Below are positions 26,414 to 36,486 of a stretch of 64,000 nucleotides of DNA, piece by piece. The translations under genes were made by a program, and so were the position numbers. Source of the stretch: Adineta ricciae (taxonomy: Eukaryota; Rotifera; Eurotatoria; Adinetida; Adinetidae); the NCBI GenBank assembly GCA_905250025.1, contig CAJNOJ010000133.1, positions 124,001-188,000 on the forward strand, given 5' to 3'. The notes below the pieces were generated by a model. That model saw nothing but the letters and a program-made list of their open reading frames with translations, did no database searches and was not told the DNA's origin. How positions within the stretch are numbered: the first letter of the stretch is position 1; every line of letters starts with the position of its first letter.

Positions 26414-27025
26414 TTTTCAATCTTTAACCTAGTCGATCGATGTGCTTGATTATATATTACAAACGAAAACCAGTCAGTGATTATGAAGAAAATGTATAGG
26501 GAAAAGAAAAAAAAACTTTGATTAAATGTGAATACCTTGTTGCAAACCATATTCTTCACTAGGAACCACGCTATACTGCACCTGAAGCAAGTACATATAA
26601 CTCGGATATTTTCACGGTAAAAGGAAAAAGTCAGTAGCAGATAGGTATGATAATTAATCGACAGCTACGGCGCATCGGTGTGTAATTTTGGCTGATCAGC
26701 AGTAGGGCTTTTCAAATTGCGTCTCTTACTTTCACATATGAAAATTTACGTTTATACGAAAAAAATCGCGATCAGATAAAAATAAATATTGACAGTTTAT
26801 CAGCAAAATTTTCCTACTAATCAAATCATCCCGACCCATCTGTCTACTTCATATTCATTTTTCTTTCATTAATTTAAGACATTAAACTTTGATAAACACA
26901 CGTGAACATTAAATATTGAGTTTATTGCGTCAAATATTGCAAATATAAGATATAGAAACATGTACATGTCATTGGATTTCAGATAGAATTACACGCACAC
27001 ACACACAATAGATGCGTCGATTGAC
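26414..27025. other. Intergenic, between mucin-like gene and chimaerin
   Basis: AT-rich, with a (CA)n run at about 26991-27008 next to the chimaerin stop. No gene is seen. Confidence 0.5.
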
Positions 27026-28731
27026 TTAAGGAGCAAAGATTTCATGAGATTGTTCGATAATAATTTCGAGTAACCGTTGAATCGATTTAGCATTTTTTAA
27101 ACCAATCATCGGATCGGGATTTTCTGATCGCATAATCGTTGGGGCGAATACGATTGATAAGTTTTCGATTGTCATTTGATTTCGCGTTGAATGCTGAGAA
27201 ACATTTAATAGATGTTCAGATAAATATTTCAATGTGTGGAAATGTGCTGGTGGTAAACGACGAATAATTGGACGTATCGTCGTTACGCACAGACTTGTTG
27301 GACGAAGTTCGAGTAATTGAGTATGAATATCGAATGTGACGAGTGGAATAGGCAATTGTCGTAAATACAGTTTCAATACACAAGCTATTGCATGAATATC
27401 TGGATAGCGTTCCTGAGAAAGATCGACATGATCACAATCACGTTCAAATGCTAACTTGATTTCTTCGACCGTATCTGAAAATCCAGCTATTCGATAGAGA
27501 CCTTCAGTATCCAGTGCCTGTGGACGTGATTCGATTTCATTAATACATTTTTCTAACACGACTGGCCTTAACGACGCTGCAGATGATGCGGGAGTGGTTG
27601 CTTTGATTAACGTTGTTAAATCCACTCCAAAGATTGATTTGAGATATTTCATTTGTGGTACCTAAGTGAAACACGTGATATATTAACAGTAGAATAGAAA
27701 AGTCTTACACAATCTTGTGGAACTTTCTCTGAACATCTTTTGTGTGCTTCGAAGCCGCAATCGGCGCATTTTACACCTTGTTGTACTAGACCCCAGAGAA
27801 AATTTGCACAATAGTCACACCAATGTGGTCCTTTAAATGAATACATTTTGAAATTATGTGCTTTTTCTGCTTGCATGATGAGAATTCGATCGAAAAATAG
27901 AGGATTTGATTGTGGAAATTTCTGATTGAGATTTGCTGGCGTGGAATTAATTATTGAAGATGAACGTTGTTGCACTGTCGATGGGATGCGTAGTGATGGT
28001 GAAAGATAATTCAAGGATGTTTGGTCAGTTTGAGGTTGATTTTGTATTACCGAACGGTTCGTTGGTGATTCCTGTAGAAAAAAAGAAGACGAGTTTAACA
28101 ATTACGATCTTGACGTACTTACATGATTTTCATTCGAATTGAAATTATTCGTTTGTGTTTGTGCACGATGTAATAGCTGGGCTTTGTATTGTCCGTAGGG
28201 ACTTTCATTTGTGTAACATTGTGAGTCACATGCCATGAGAGCGATATAATCACTTGCTTTTGACTCCAGATAGAAAGATATAAGTCCGTCATGTACAAGA
28301 TCATTCAATGTATCGAAATGCTTTTCGCCAACATAGTGCGTTGCTGTTTGCAGATCGAAAAATAGTTTATAATTTTTCACTTCGTTATTGAATTTTATTG
28401 CTAACGTGTAAGAATTTGGGGGATTCAATGACTCACGAACGAGATATGAACCGTCGACTGCTGTTGACATCAATTGATCGGCGTCTGTACGCGATAGGAG
28501 TCCATGAAATTCAGAACCATATTGTTTGGGACGACGTGGTTGTGGCGTTCGACATACGATTGGAATCGGTTTTGGTGCTTGCATTTGCAAATTGTATAAA
28601 TAGGATTTCCATACGGGTAGAGATGATGTCGACGCCGGCGAATGTAACGAACGATGAGGTATTGGATCGAAATGTGTGGACGACGACGCAATGGACGTAA
28701 CTGATTGATCCATAAACGGAATTGACATCAT
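27026..28731 (-). CDS. chn: Chimaerin (SH2-C1-RhoGAP)
   Basis: Three exons (28731-28123, 28071-27709, 27661-27026) join in phase to 535 residues. The SH2 domain has the phosphotyrosine motif SYLVRES. The C1 domain has complete H-x12-CxxC-x13-CxxC-x4-HxxC-x7-C spacing ([17 protein letters not shown] ... [12 protein letters not shown]), so it is of the typical phorbol/diacylglycerol type. The RhoGAP domain has DLTTLIKA, the arginine-finger motif [11 protein letters not shown] and [12 protein letters not shown]. Chimaerins are diacylglycerol-recruited GAPs for Rac. An earlier non-ATG frame extends upstream, but a pyrimidine-rich AG precedes ATG 28731, so I place the start there. Confidence 0.92.
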
Positions 28732-29304
28732 TCTGGTTTTCTTGTAAGAGGAAAACACTCGCGAACAATTAGTAAATGAAGTTCTACTGAATAGGATGAC
28801 AAGATTAGGAAAATTATTCGCTAAGAATTGTCTTTTCTCGGCTGATCAAGAAAGAGAAATCATACCAGTAGGGAATAGAATGTTTACATATGTGTGTGGG
28901 TGGATGGATAATGAGCGAACGGACAACAGTTGAACGAAAGAAAACGGACACTAGCGTCCTCTTCCATAGTCGAAGAAAGTGAATTGTATCTTGCAAGTTT
29001 GCTACATGATTGTACAAGTGACAAACAGATGGAGATATCTGTGAAACGATGTGTCATCCATCATGTCAATGATGGGTCTTTTACTCTAACATACTCTTTC
29101 ACTAAGCAAATATTTTTACAATAAGGTAGATCCGCTTGATTTGTTTTGGAAGTTTTTCTACAAAAGAAAACGTTATTGTTCTCACTTGTGCACTCTGTAA
29201 TTGCACCTTTATTGAAGATACACAATAGTCATCATATGCATCATCGATCTAAATTATATTTATACCTTCCATTTCGATAATTCATTGCTATATCACGTTC
29301 GATC
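28732..29304. other. Divergent promoter interval
   Basis: Lies between chimaerin and the secreted protein at 29305. A TATTTATA-like string occurs at about 29257-29265. No gene is seen. Confidence 0.4.
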
Positions 29305-30096
29305 ATGTTTATCTTTATTACATGTCTTTGCTTAGCATTTTCATTCCAAAGCAATGCTGATGTTGCCTATCCCACTCTGGGCCCTGTGTACGGCGTACCC
29401 TATAACGATAGTATATTGAATTTCACGATTGTCTATCCGTCTAATTATCAATTCGATAATCTCTATGCAAGATTTAGTCTCTATGACTTCGAAACTACCA
29501 TTCAGAAACCGTACTCTCAACCGTATTTATCTGAATGGGCGAACTTTACCAACAGTAATACCTCGTATCCATGGGTTGCTCCTTCTGCTCCATTCGGACC
29601 TGGCGATTACATCATCGCTTGTTTTCAGTGGGTTCAAACCGATAATTCTAGCAATGCTCTTTTTGATGTCCACCAATGTATCTTAACGCGAGCATCATTG
29701 AATTCCACCCGGCCGGCTGTTGATCAAATGAACATTACCATTCCTGTCGTCTCAAATACTACAATTATAGTCAATGTTTACTATCCTAGTGCTCTACCGT
29801 ATGATGTTGTGAACATAACTTCGAATTTAGACGGGACAATACCGCCAACAACATCAACCTCAGACTCCAATGCAACATATATGGTTATGCACATGTATAC
29901 ATATTCGAACTTGATTCCAAATACACGTTATAACGTTTGTATTTATAATCAATATCAAAATACGAACATTACGATGTCAAACAACACAGATATTCAATGC
30001 CGATCAATCACGACTTCAACTGCTTATCGTTTTTATGCAATACTATCGAACATGATGATAATTCTTATTTCAATAACTGTAGCTCGTTTTATTTAA
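29305..30096 (+). CDS. Secreted or GPI-anchored glycoprotein, unknown family
   Basis: Single exon, 263 residues. The N-terminus is a signal peptide (FIFITCLCLAFSFQSNA). The body has many N-glycosylation sequons (NDS, NFT, NTS, NSS, NST, NIT, NTT) and few Cys. The C-terminus is hydrophobic (AILSNMMIILISITVARFI) with almost no tail, as in GPI-anchored proteins. It may have one or two beta-sandwich-like domains (motif PNTRYNVCIYN, fibronectin-III-like in character). The function is unknown. Confidence 0.65.
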   Translation: MFIFITCLCLAFSFQSNADVAYPTLGPVYGVPYNDSILNFTIVYPSNYQFDNLYARFSLYDFETTIQKPYSQPYLSEWANFTNSNTSYPWVAPSAPFGPGDYIIACFQWVQTDNSSNALFDVHQCILTRASLNSTRPAVDQMNITIPVVSNTTIIVNVYYPSALPYDVVNITSNLDGTIPPTTSTSDSNATYMVMHMYTYSNLIPNTRYNVCIYNQYQNTNITMSNNTDIQCRSITTSTAYRFYAILSNMMIILISITVARFI

Positions 30097-30374
30097 AAAA
30101 TCAATGTATGTGTCTGTGTGTGTTTTTTGTCGTGTTTGTAGATACTTATAATATACATGTAATCTTGCTTGTTGTTTATTTTGCTAAGAATAAAACAGAA
30201 CAAATGAACTGTTTTCTAAGCAAACCTATCGCATGTCGACTTACATGTTGAACTTGCCGTGTATTTCGATAGATCTTTCAAATTCTTCTTATCGATCTCC
30301 TTGTCTTCAACGGCCCATTGTTGTCGTTGCTAAAATACCGAAGATACATATGTTCTTCACAGATATTCTTCAGA
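30097..30374. other. Convergent 3' flanks
   Basis: Lies between the secreted protein and the smoothelin-like gene. An AATAAAA signal occurs at about 30189. No gene is seen. Confidence 0.4.
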
Positions 30375-30969
30375 TCAATCGTGTACTTTAGTCATTGCCT
30401 CATTTCGATCGGGCCCGATACTTGCTGACAAATGTTGTTTAGCTGCTGCTTCTATACGAGCTAATTCACTAATAAACAAGAAAATCAAATGAGTTTTTCA
30501 ATGTGTATCAAATTCATACGCTTTGCGTTCTTTTTCGATATATGCTTGTTTGTCTTTAAGTGCTTGATCTTTCAATTTATCGATTTGTGTTTCGAGTTTC
30601 GTTCCGAAACTTTTGGCTGTGTCTTCAAAAACTTTCATGCGTTGAACATTTTCCTCAATTTGAGCTTGATTTCGTCGTTTGATATCATCTTCTCGACGTT
30701 GTTCACGTTCGATTCGTTCTTTTTCACGTTTTTCTACCAAGTAAATTCATAATTACTCGCGAAAGTTACTGCGCAATACCGAATAACGATACATACCACT
30801 ATTAATCTTCTTTACTTCCAACAATCGTGTACGAAGAATTTTCCGTTCGTCAGGATCTTTCGCTGCGTTGAACTATAACGACAGAAAACTTTATATCGAT
30901 AAAAAATATTTCGAATCGAACCATTTTCTGCAGTTCAGCTTCATCTTCAATCGAATTAACTGATGCCAT
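30375..30969 (-). CDS. Short smoothelin-domain protein
   Basis: Four exons (30969-30922, 30872-30797, 30733-30520, 30468-30375) join to 143 residues with agreeing phases. The first two exons read SIEDEAELQKMFNAAKDPDE followed by RKILRTRLLEVKK, the pattern of the smoothelin N-terminal domain (IEDE..L..ML....D..ER..IR..LR.L). The remainder is a charged coiled coil (EKREKERIEREQRREDD, LETQIDKLKDQALKDKQ). There is no calponin-homology domain in this model, unlike vertebrate smoothelins. A role in the actin cytoskeleton is inferred from the family. Confidence 0.65.
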
Positions 30970-31865
30970 TTTTGTCCCTGTCGTCTGTTTATCTAACTGT
31001 ACGTACGTGTATAAGACTATTTACCACTGACGGAGCAAATAGAAGAAATACTACCAGATAGTTACTGGAGAATGTATTCCTAGATTATCCATTCCGATCG
31101 GAGCAAGGACAAGAAATAACTTTTTCTCAGATGAAAGCGGCACAACCGATAACTTGTGATACAAGGAGAAAAGAACATAAAGAATAGCAAAAGACACCAT
31201 CGTTCTTCTTCTTCTTCTTCTAAATTGACACAATAATGTTAGGACATTAAAGATTACATGAATGTTTGCATCTATTTATTTTCTTAGACTATGATCCATC
31301 GAGATGTGTCATAATGAAACGAATTTTGCTTTTCAATGCGTCATACACTCAGTTTTTCGTACGTTGCCGACAGCAACTGTAGAAGATTTTCATTGAATTC
31401 TATGCTCTGGCATCGTAGATAATTTCTCACACTTGATATCAAACGTTTCTTCCTAAAACTACTTTGATGTTTTCTTCTTCGTCATCATCATTACGATTCA
31501 TCCAAGGAATTATGTGAATTGAATAAATAATCGAAGTAGAAAGACTTCGCTCTATTTTTTTCATTCTCCAAAAAACAACTCTTGTTGAAATAACAACAAC
31601 TTGAGTAAATGCAAAAGCACAGTACACAATTCGTGAGTTGTAGCGCATTAGACGAAAAATCTTAAACAAACAATGCACAAAATCTTTTCTCATTCTTTCT
31701 CTCAGCTACGAATCGATGCGAGATGTGTATGACGAAAAATATGAAAACAATACAGAAGAGGAAAAAGGCGTGTGGTCTCAACAACCATAAAAGACGAAAC
31801 AAAACTCACAATCAACGCAATTTTTTCTCAAAACACGTATCTCTGTGTCATCTGAACAAACAGCA
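30970..31865. other. Divergent intergenic interval
   Basis: A CTT repeat lies at about 31203-31220. Minus-strand frames here (31051-31233, 31439-31693) have no motif and no supporting splice sites. No gene is seen. Confidence 0.45.
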
Positions 31866-32743
31866 ATGAGTTCCAGCGATCCTCTTGCCGATTTCAAAAA
31901 TTTCTTCACAGGTCTTGGCAATCTGAACACGGCAGACCAAGTCACTGCCTTCTTTCAGTATTACTGGTATGTCTGGTTAATCCTTTCACTTGCTGTTGTC
32001 GCTATAATTGCCGTCAATGCAGCAATTATTTATTACTTCTGTCACCATCGACGACTGAATAAACTGGATCCGAACACAGGTGATAAACGTTTGTATGACA
32101 AAGATTGGGGTATGACGAAGCCACAACAAAGTGTCTTTATTCCTGTTGAACAAAATAAACAAGAACAAGAAGAAGAAACACCAGAAGATATTGCAGATTA
32201 TGACGATGGAAAGTTTGCTATTGAAGCGCTCATGGAACATAACCAATTTCGTATTCAACATGGTGCTGCACCATTGATAGCTAATGAATATCTGAACAAA
32301 GCTGCTGCTGATTGGGCACGTGAATTAGCACGAATGAATGAATTGAGACACAGTCCAGATCAATGGCGACGTTATCAAGGTTCAGTTTTAGGTGAAAGTC
32401 TGGCGTATTTTATTGGGCCTATCCTTCGTGGTGATCGAATGACAGAAATGTGGTATCGGGAAGTACGACGACATGACTTTAATAGTGATTTGCAAGAAAA
32501 TAGTCTTCATTTTTCACAACTTATTTGGAAAAATACAAGAGAAGTTGGTTTCGGTCGTTGTCAAACAGAAGACAAGAAACAATGGTAAATCTATCACTCT
32601 CTAGTTCTATTGGAAAACGCTGACATCTTGATTTTTATTGTAGGTATGGTGTTGCTCTCTATTATCCACCGGGTAACTTTCCAAATCAATTTGCATTGAA
32701 TGTTCAACCACGTAGTGATATGGAAGATTTTCGTCTTGCTTAA
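31866..32743 (+). CDS. CAP/SCP-domain protein with N-terminal membrane anchor (GAPR-1-like)
   Basis: Two exons (31866-32584, 32644-32743) encode 272 residues. A single membrane segment lies near residues 36-60 (YVWLILSLAVVAIIAVNAAI), followed by a charged linker. The CAP domain runs from about residue 115: ALMEHNQFRIQHGAAPL, AADWARELARMNELRHS, GESLAY, then HFSQLIWKNTREVGFG with the signature His and W, and finally YGVALYYPPGN. There is no cysteine framework of secreted CRISPs, and the organisation is closer to Golgi-associated GAPR-1/GLIPR2. I used the ATG at 31866; an in-frame GTG lies just upstream. The role is unknown. Confidence 0.85.
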
Positions 32744-32905
32744 ATTCAACAACCAACAGGAACATTGTATCATAGAGTCAGCTATCTTTCACTCTTCACT
32801 TTGTTGTTTATTTGTTTTCTAACCATATGATATCAACACTAAAAATAAAGAGGCAAATATATATATCACGATATGTCTTAGGTAGATAATAAAACATTCG
32901 ATAGA

Positions 32906-33821
32906 ATGGCTACAGTGAGCAAACAATGGTCGCAAGTTTTACAAGATAAAGTGGTGTTCATTACCGGGGCTGGTGGTGGAATTGGCTCTGCTATAGCTAA
33001 GACAAGCGCTTTGCATGGTGCTCGAGTTGTTGTATCTGATGTGAATAAAACCAGTGCAGATAAAGTAGTAGAAAGCATTATAGAAGAAGACAAACAACAA
33101 TCGGATCGAGTTCTTAGTCTAGAACTTGATACAGCTAATGAACAAGCAATCGAACAAGCAGTGAAAGTTGTCGTGGAGAAATGGGGCACTATTCACGTAC
33201 TTGTCAATGCGTATGTACATGTGCAAAATTAGTTGGAATATAATATTTGATTGATTTAGAGCTGCTAATTTTACCCTAGGATTAATTGAAGACGTTTCTG
33301 CTGATGCATGGTCGCATGCATTCGACGTTAACGTTCGTGGCTATGCGTTAATGGTTAAACATGTTGTACCTTACTTTAAACAGCAACGTTCTGGTTCTAT
33401 TATACAGTTCGGCAGTATTAGTGGTTTGATAGCACAATCTGGCTTCGTCCCGTACAGTACGATGAAAGGTGCAGTGTTACAGATGACACGAAATTTAGCG
33501 TTGGATCTTGGTCCATATAATATTCGATGCAATTCTGTGTCTCCGGGTTGTATTCGTAAGAATTGTTTTATTTGAATTGGAAATAGTTTAGATAGGAAAT
33601 GTTTTCTATCTATTGTAGAAACACCGCCAATTATTCAATCGGTAGCGTCACGGAATATATCAATGGAAGAATTCGTACAGTCTATCGGGGCAAAACAGTG
33701 TTTAAAACGAATAGGCGCGCCACAAGAAATTGCAAATTTAGTTGTTTTTCTTGCTTCAGATTTGTGTCCCTTCATGACTGGTGCTAATTTAAGTGCGGAT
33801 GGCGGATACACCACAGTTTAA
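32906..33821 (+). CDS. Short-chain dehydrogenase/reductase (classical SDR)
   Basis: Three exons (32906-33210, 33260-33555, 33619-33821) encode 267 residues, the usual classical SDR length. The cofactor motif is TGAGGGIG. SDVNK at the end of beta-2 has an acidic residue favouring NAD(H). NAAAN stands for the NNAG motif. The catalytic Ser lies in FGSISGL, with YSTMK giving the YxxxK pair. PGCIQTPP follows the active site, and LSADGGY is the C-terminal signature. It oxidises or reduces an alcohol/ketone; the substrate is not predictable. It shares its orientation with the CAP gene 160 bases upstream. Confidence 0.9.
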
Positions 33822-33990
33822 GTTTAGAACTAAAATCTTTGAATAAAAAAAAAAAGAAGTTCACTCCGTGCATTATTTTGTGTCGATATTTTCGAATCGA
33901 TAAACAAAAAAAACCTTGTCTTGTATAGTTATATGCTTGATTTCATTCGTTCGATTGTATCATTATAGTCTACACTCAACACAATACACC

Positions 33991-34446
33991 ATGATTTTTA
34001 TCTATGTTATTCTTTGTATATCTTTGTTCTTGAATCAGCAAATGTTGGCACTACTAATCTCATGTCCCACGCTAACGACAATGCCAGCAACTGTTCGTTA
34101 TGATATGACTATTTCTTCACCGGGAATACTGTCCAATTCAGGAACGTTGTTCTTATCATCAAAGGGACATTTTATTGCTCTAGTGACCATTCCTGATGTA
34201 GGTAGTCCACAAAGTGCTCTCCAAGGCGTATGGTCTTCCTCACCATGTGGAACTTCAATAACTTTGACTGTACAAACGTTTTATTTTCTCGAATTTTCGA
34301 GATTGTCTGTTAATAACTTGACGTGTACCTATACATGTGGCACGAATAATGATGTATTACGCCGATGTACAGCCGTTTATATCACGAAAACACTAAAAGC
34401 AACCGGAGAATATTCCTTCAAAATGGATCTAGCAATTCCTGCGTAA
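33991..34446 (+). CDS. Small secreted cysteine-containing protein
   Basis: Single exon, 151 residues from ATG 33991. The N-terminus is a signal peptide (IFIYVILCISLFLNQQMLA). The mature part is Ser/Thr-rich with six Cys (SCPTL, SPCGT, LTCTYTCG, RRCTA), which suggests a disulphide-bonded beta domain. No membrane anchor is visible. No family is recognised. Confidence 0.6.
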   Translation: MIFIYVILCISLFLNQQMLALLISCPTLTTMPATVRYDMTISSPGILSNSGTLFLSSKGHFIALVTIPDVGSPQSALQGVWSSSPCGTSITLTVQTFYFLEFSRLSVNNLTCTYTCGTNNDVLRRCTAVYITKTLKATGEYSFKMDLAIPA

Positions 34447-34652
34447 ATGACTACCAGCGACAATCTATCATACATACTTCCTATTGGTTACTAGGAAAAA
34501 CGAACGATGAATCATCATTGTTTCATCATATTTTTCATTCATTATATTTTCGTTACTAGTTTTATTCTCTGAGACAATAATAGTGTGTAATCTTCTTCTT
34601 GTTGCAATCAGTTAATGTTGAACTTGTTGTTTTAGACAGTATCGAATCGAAG

Positions 34653-35771
34653 ATGTTACCGCTTCTTGTTCGTGTACCAACGATGCGTTTAGGTCCATCT
34701 CTATCGCATCAGGTTTTGAAACGAACGCAATCAATTGCTGTCAGCCAACGGGCAGCTAATCGGCAACAACAGGCATTAGTGCGAGGAGGAGTTGCTCTTG
34801 TTGCTATCGGTGGTGCTGGATACTTGCTGAATAAAGTAATAAAAGAGTCAAATTTCAGAAAGTTTACGTTTATTTCGATGATTTCGATTAGATTCTCAAT
34901 AGTCCAACGACAATGCCAAGTGGAACTTTAACCAAATCTAAACAAGTGTCTTTTGCTGACGCTGTTGAAGCGAATCGAGCTTTTTCATCGGTTGTCAAAG
35001 GACATTTACGTTCAACGTACGCACATTTTGCTGGTGGTCTTGCAATGACAGGCGCATTTGCATATGTGTTCCATCGAAATGGATTGGGAGCGCGTCTGAT
35101 GACAAGTAAGAATTTAATACGTTGCACAAGATCAAATAGATCGATTTCTTATTGTTCTAGTGAATAAATGGGCTTATATGGGTGTTACACTTTTGGGCTC
35201 AATCGGTACGCTGTATGCAACTATGGCCATTGATGACCAACGTCAACCAGCACTTAAATATGGGGCATGGGCGACATTTAATGGCATTATGGGTCTTTCG
35301 TTAGCACCATTATGTTTTATGCAACCCGCTTTACTTGCGCGTGCTGCACTGGTAACGACGGGGCTCGTTGGTTCAATCTCTGCAGTTGGTATGACAGCAC
35401 GCCGTGAACAATATCTATGGATCGGCGCTCCACTAAGTGAGTTCTAGTAAGAGTGTTGAATCAGGTCGTTCTACTCGATTCTTCTAGTGGCTGGTCTTGT
35501 TACTGTGGCTCTTGCTTCGATTGGCTCAGTCTTCTTGCCAGCAACAGCCATACGTGCTGCATCGCTCTTAAATTCCATTTCGATATATGGTGGAGTGGTT
35601 GTTTTTTCCGGTCTTGTTTTGTGGGACACGAAAAAAATCATCGCACATGCAGAAGCAGCCCACGATCAGAAACAATTGTCACCAATTAATGATGCGCTCG
35701 GTATCTACCTGGATTTTATTAACTTATTCATTCGAATTCTTTATATAATGGACAGCCGACGACGAAAATAA
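34653..35771 (+). CDS. ghitm: Growth hormone-inducible transmembrane protein-like (TMBIM family)
   Basis: Four exons (34653-34835, 34892-35105, 35161-35436, 35488-35771) join in phase to 318 residues. The N-terminus is basic and looks like a mitochondrial presequence (RVPTMRLG, KRTQSIAVSQRAANR). Seven or so hydrophobic segments follow. The C-terminal BAX-inhibitor pattern is present: VVFSGLVLWDTKKI, then NDALGIYLDFINLFIRILYI. GHITM/TMBIM5 is an inner mitochondrial membrane protein affecting cristae and cation exchange. Confidence 0.88.
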
Positions 35772-36064
35772 ACGATCAAGAGCTTAGTCAAGCGAATTTG
35801 TAGATATTTTTTTTGACGTTCAGTAATAAATCATTTGTTAAACAAGAAAGTATCAGCGAGAACGTGTATCTTCTGATCGATCTACTCCATATTCGATTCC
35901 TTTGTTGGCATAAGAGAATATTAATCGTTTGCTTATTGATAAGACAACTTTCATCCCTCTCTCAACAATCGACATAGTGATAAAGTATTCTAATCTTTTG
36001 TATTTATAAGGAAGAGTAATCATGAAATCCTATTCTAAAATAAAACAGAAATTAAATTCGAACT
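35772..36064. other. Intergenic
   Basis: A 3' flank of GHITM and promoter of the Ly6-like gene, with a TATTTATA string at about 35999-36007. No gene is seen. Confidence 0.4.
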
Positions 36065-36486
36065 ATGTCACTTACATTTCTCTTCATTCTTTTACTGTTC
36101 GGTAAGTCAAAAATATATCATAATTTCAAACAAAAGTAGCGATCACAATATGTCCTAGTGCGAACTAGTTCAACAAAGCAATGCTATCATTGTGTCATGT
36201 GCGATGATACCGCCGAACTACGTATAACTGTTGACGAAGGCGATTGGTGCTACGTACGTATATTTCTTTCGACCATTGAGATCAAAACTATGTTTCAATT
36301 ATTTTCCAGAAGAGTATCGTAATGGGTATTATCTTTCGTGGTTCGCCTGGTCAACGCTGCATATCCAATGCTAATTATTTCTGTTGCATGGGTCATCTAT
36401 GTAATAGAGGAACACAAATAGTTCGAATCTCTGTTTTTTGTTTTCTCGTGTTCATATGTAGTTCACTGCAAATTTCGTTATTATAA
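36065..36486 (+). CDS. Ly6/uPAR-like three-finger protein, GPI-type
   Basis: Three exons (36065-36101, 36159-36253, 36310-36486) encode 102 residues. The signal peptide is SLTFLFILLLF. The Cys pattern QCYHCVMC ... WCYK ... RCIS ... YFCCMGHLCNR ends with the Ly6-type CC...CN signature. The C-terminus is hydrophobic (ISVFCFLVFICSSLQISLL), as expected for GPI attachment. This exon layout (signal exon, then two Cys exons) is typical of Ly6 genes. The open frames are too short in the unspliced DNA to be conspicuous. Confidence 0.75.
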
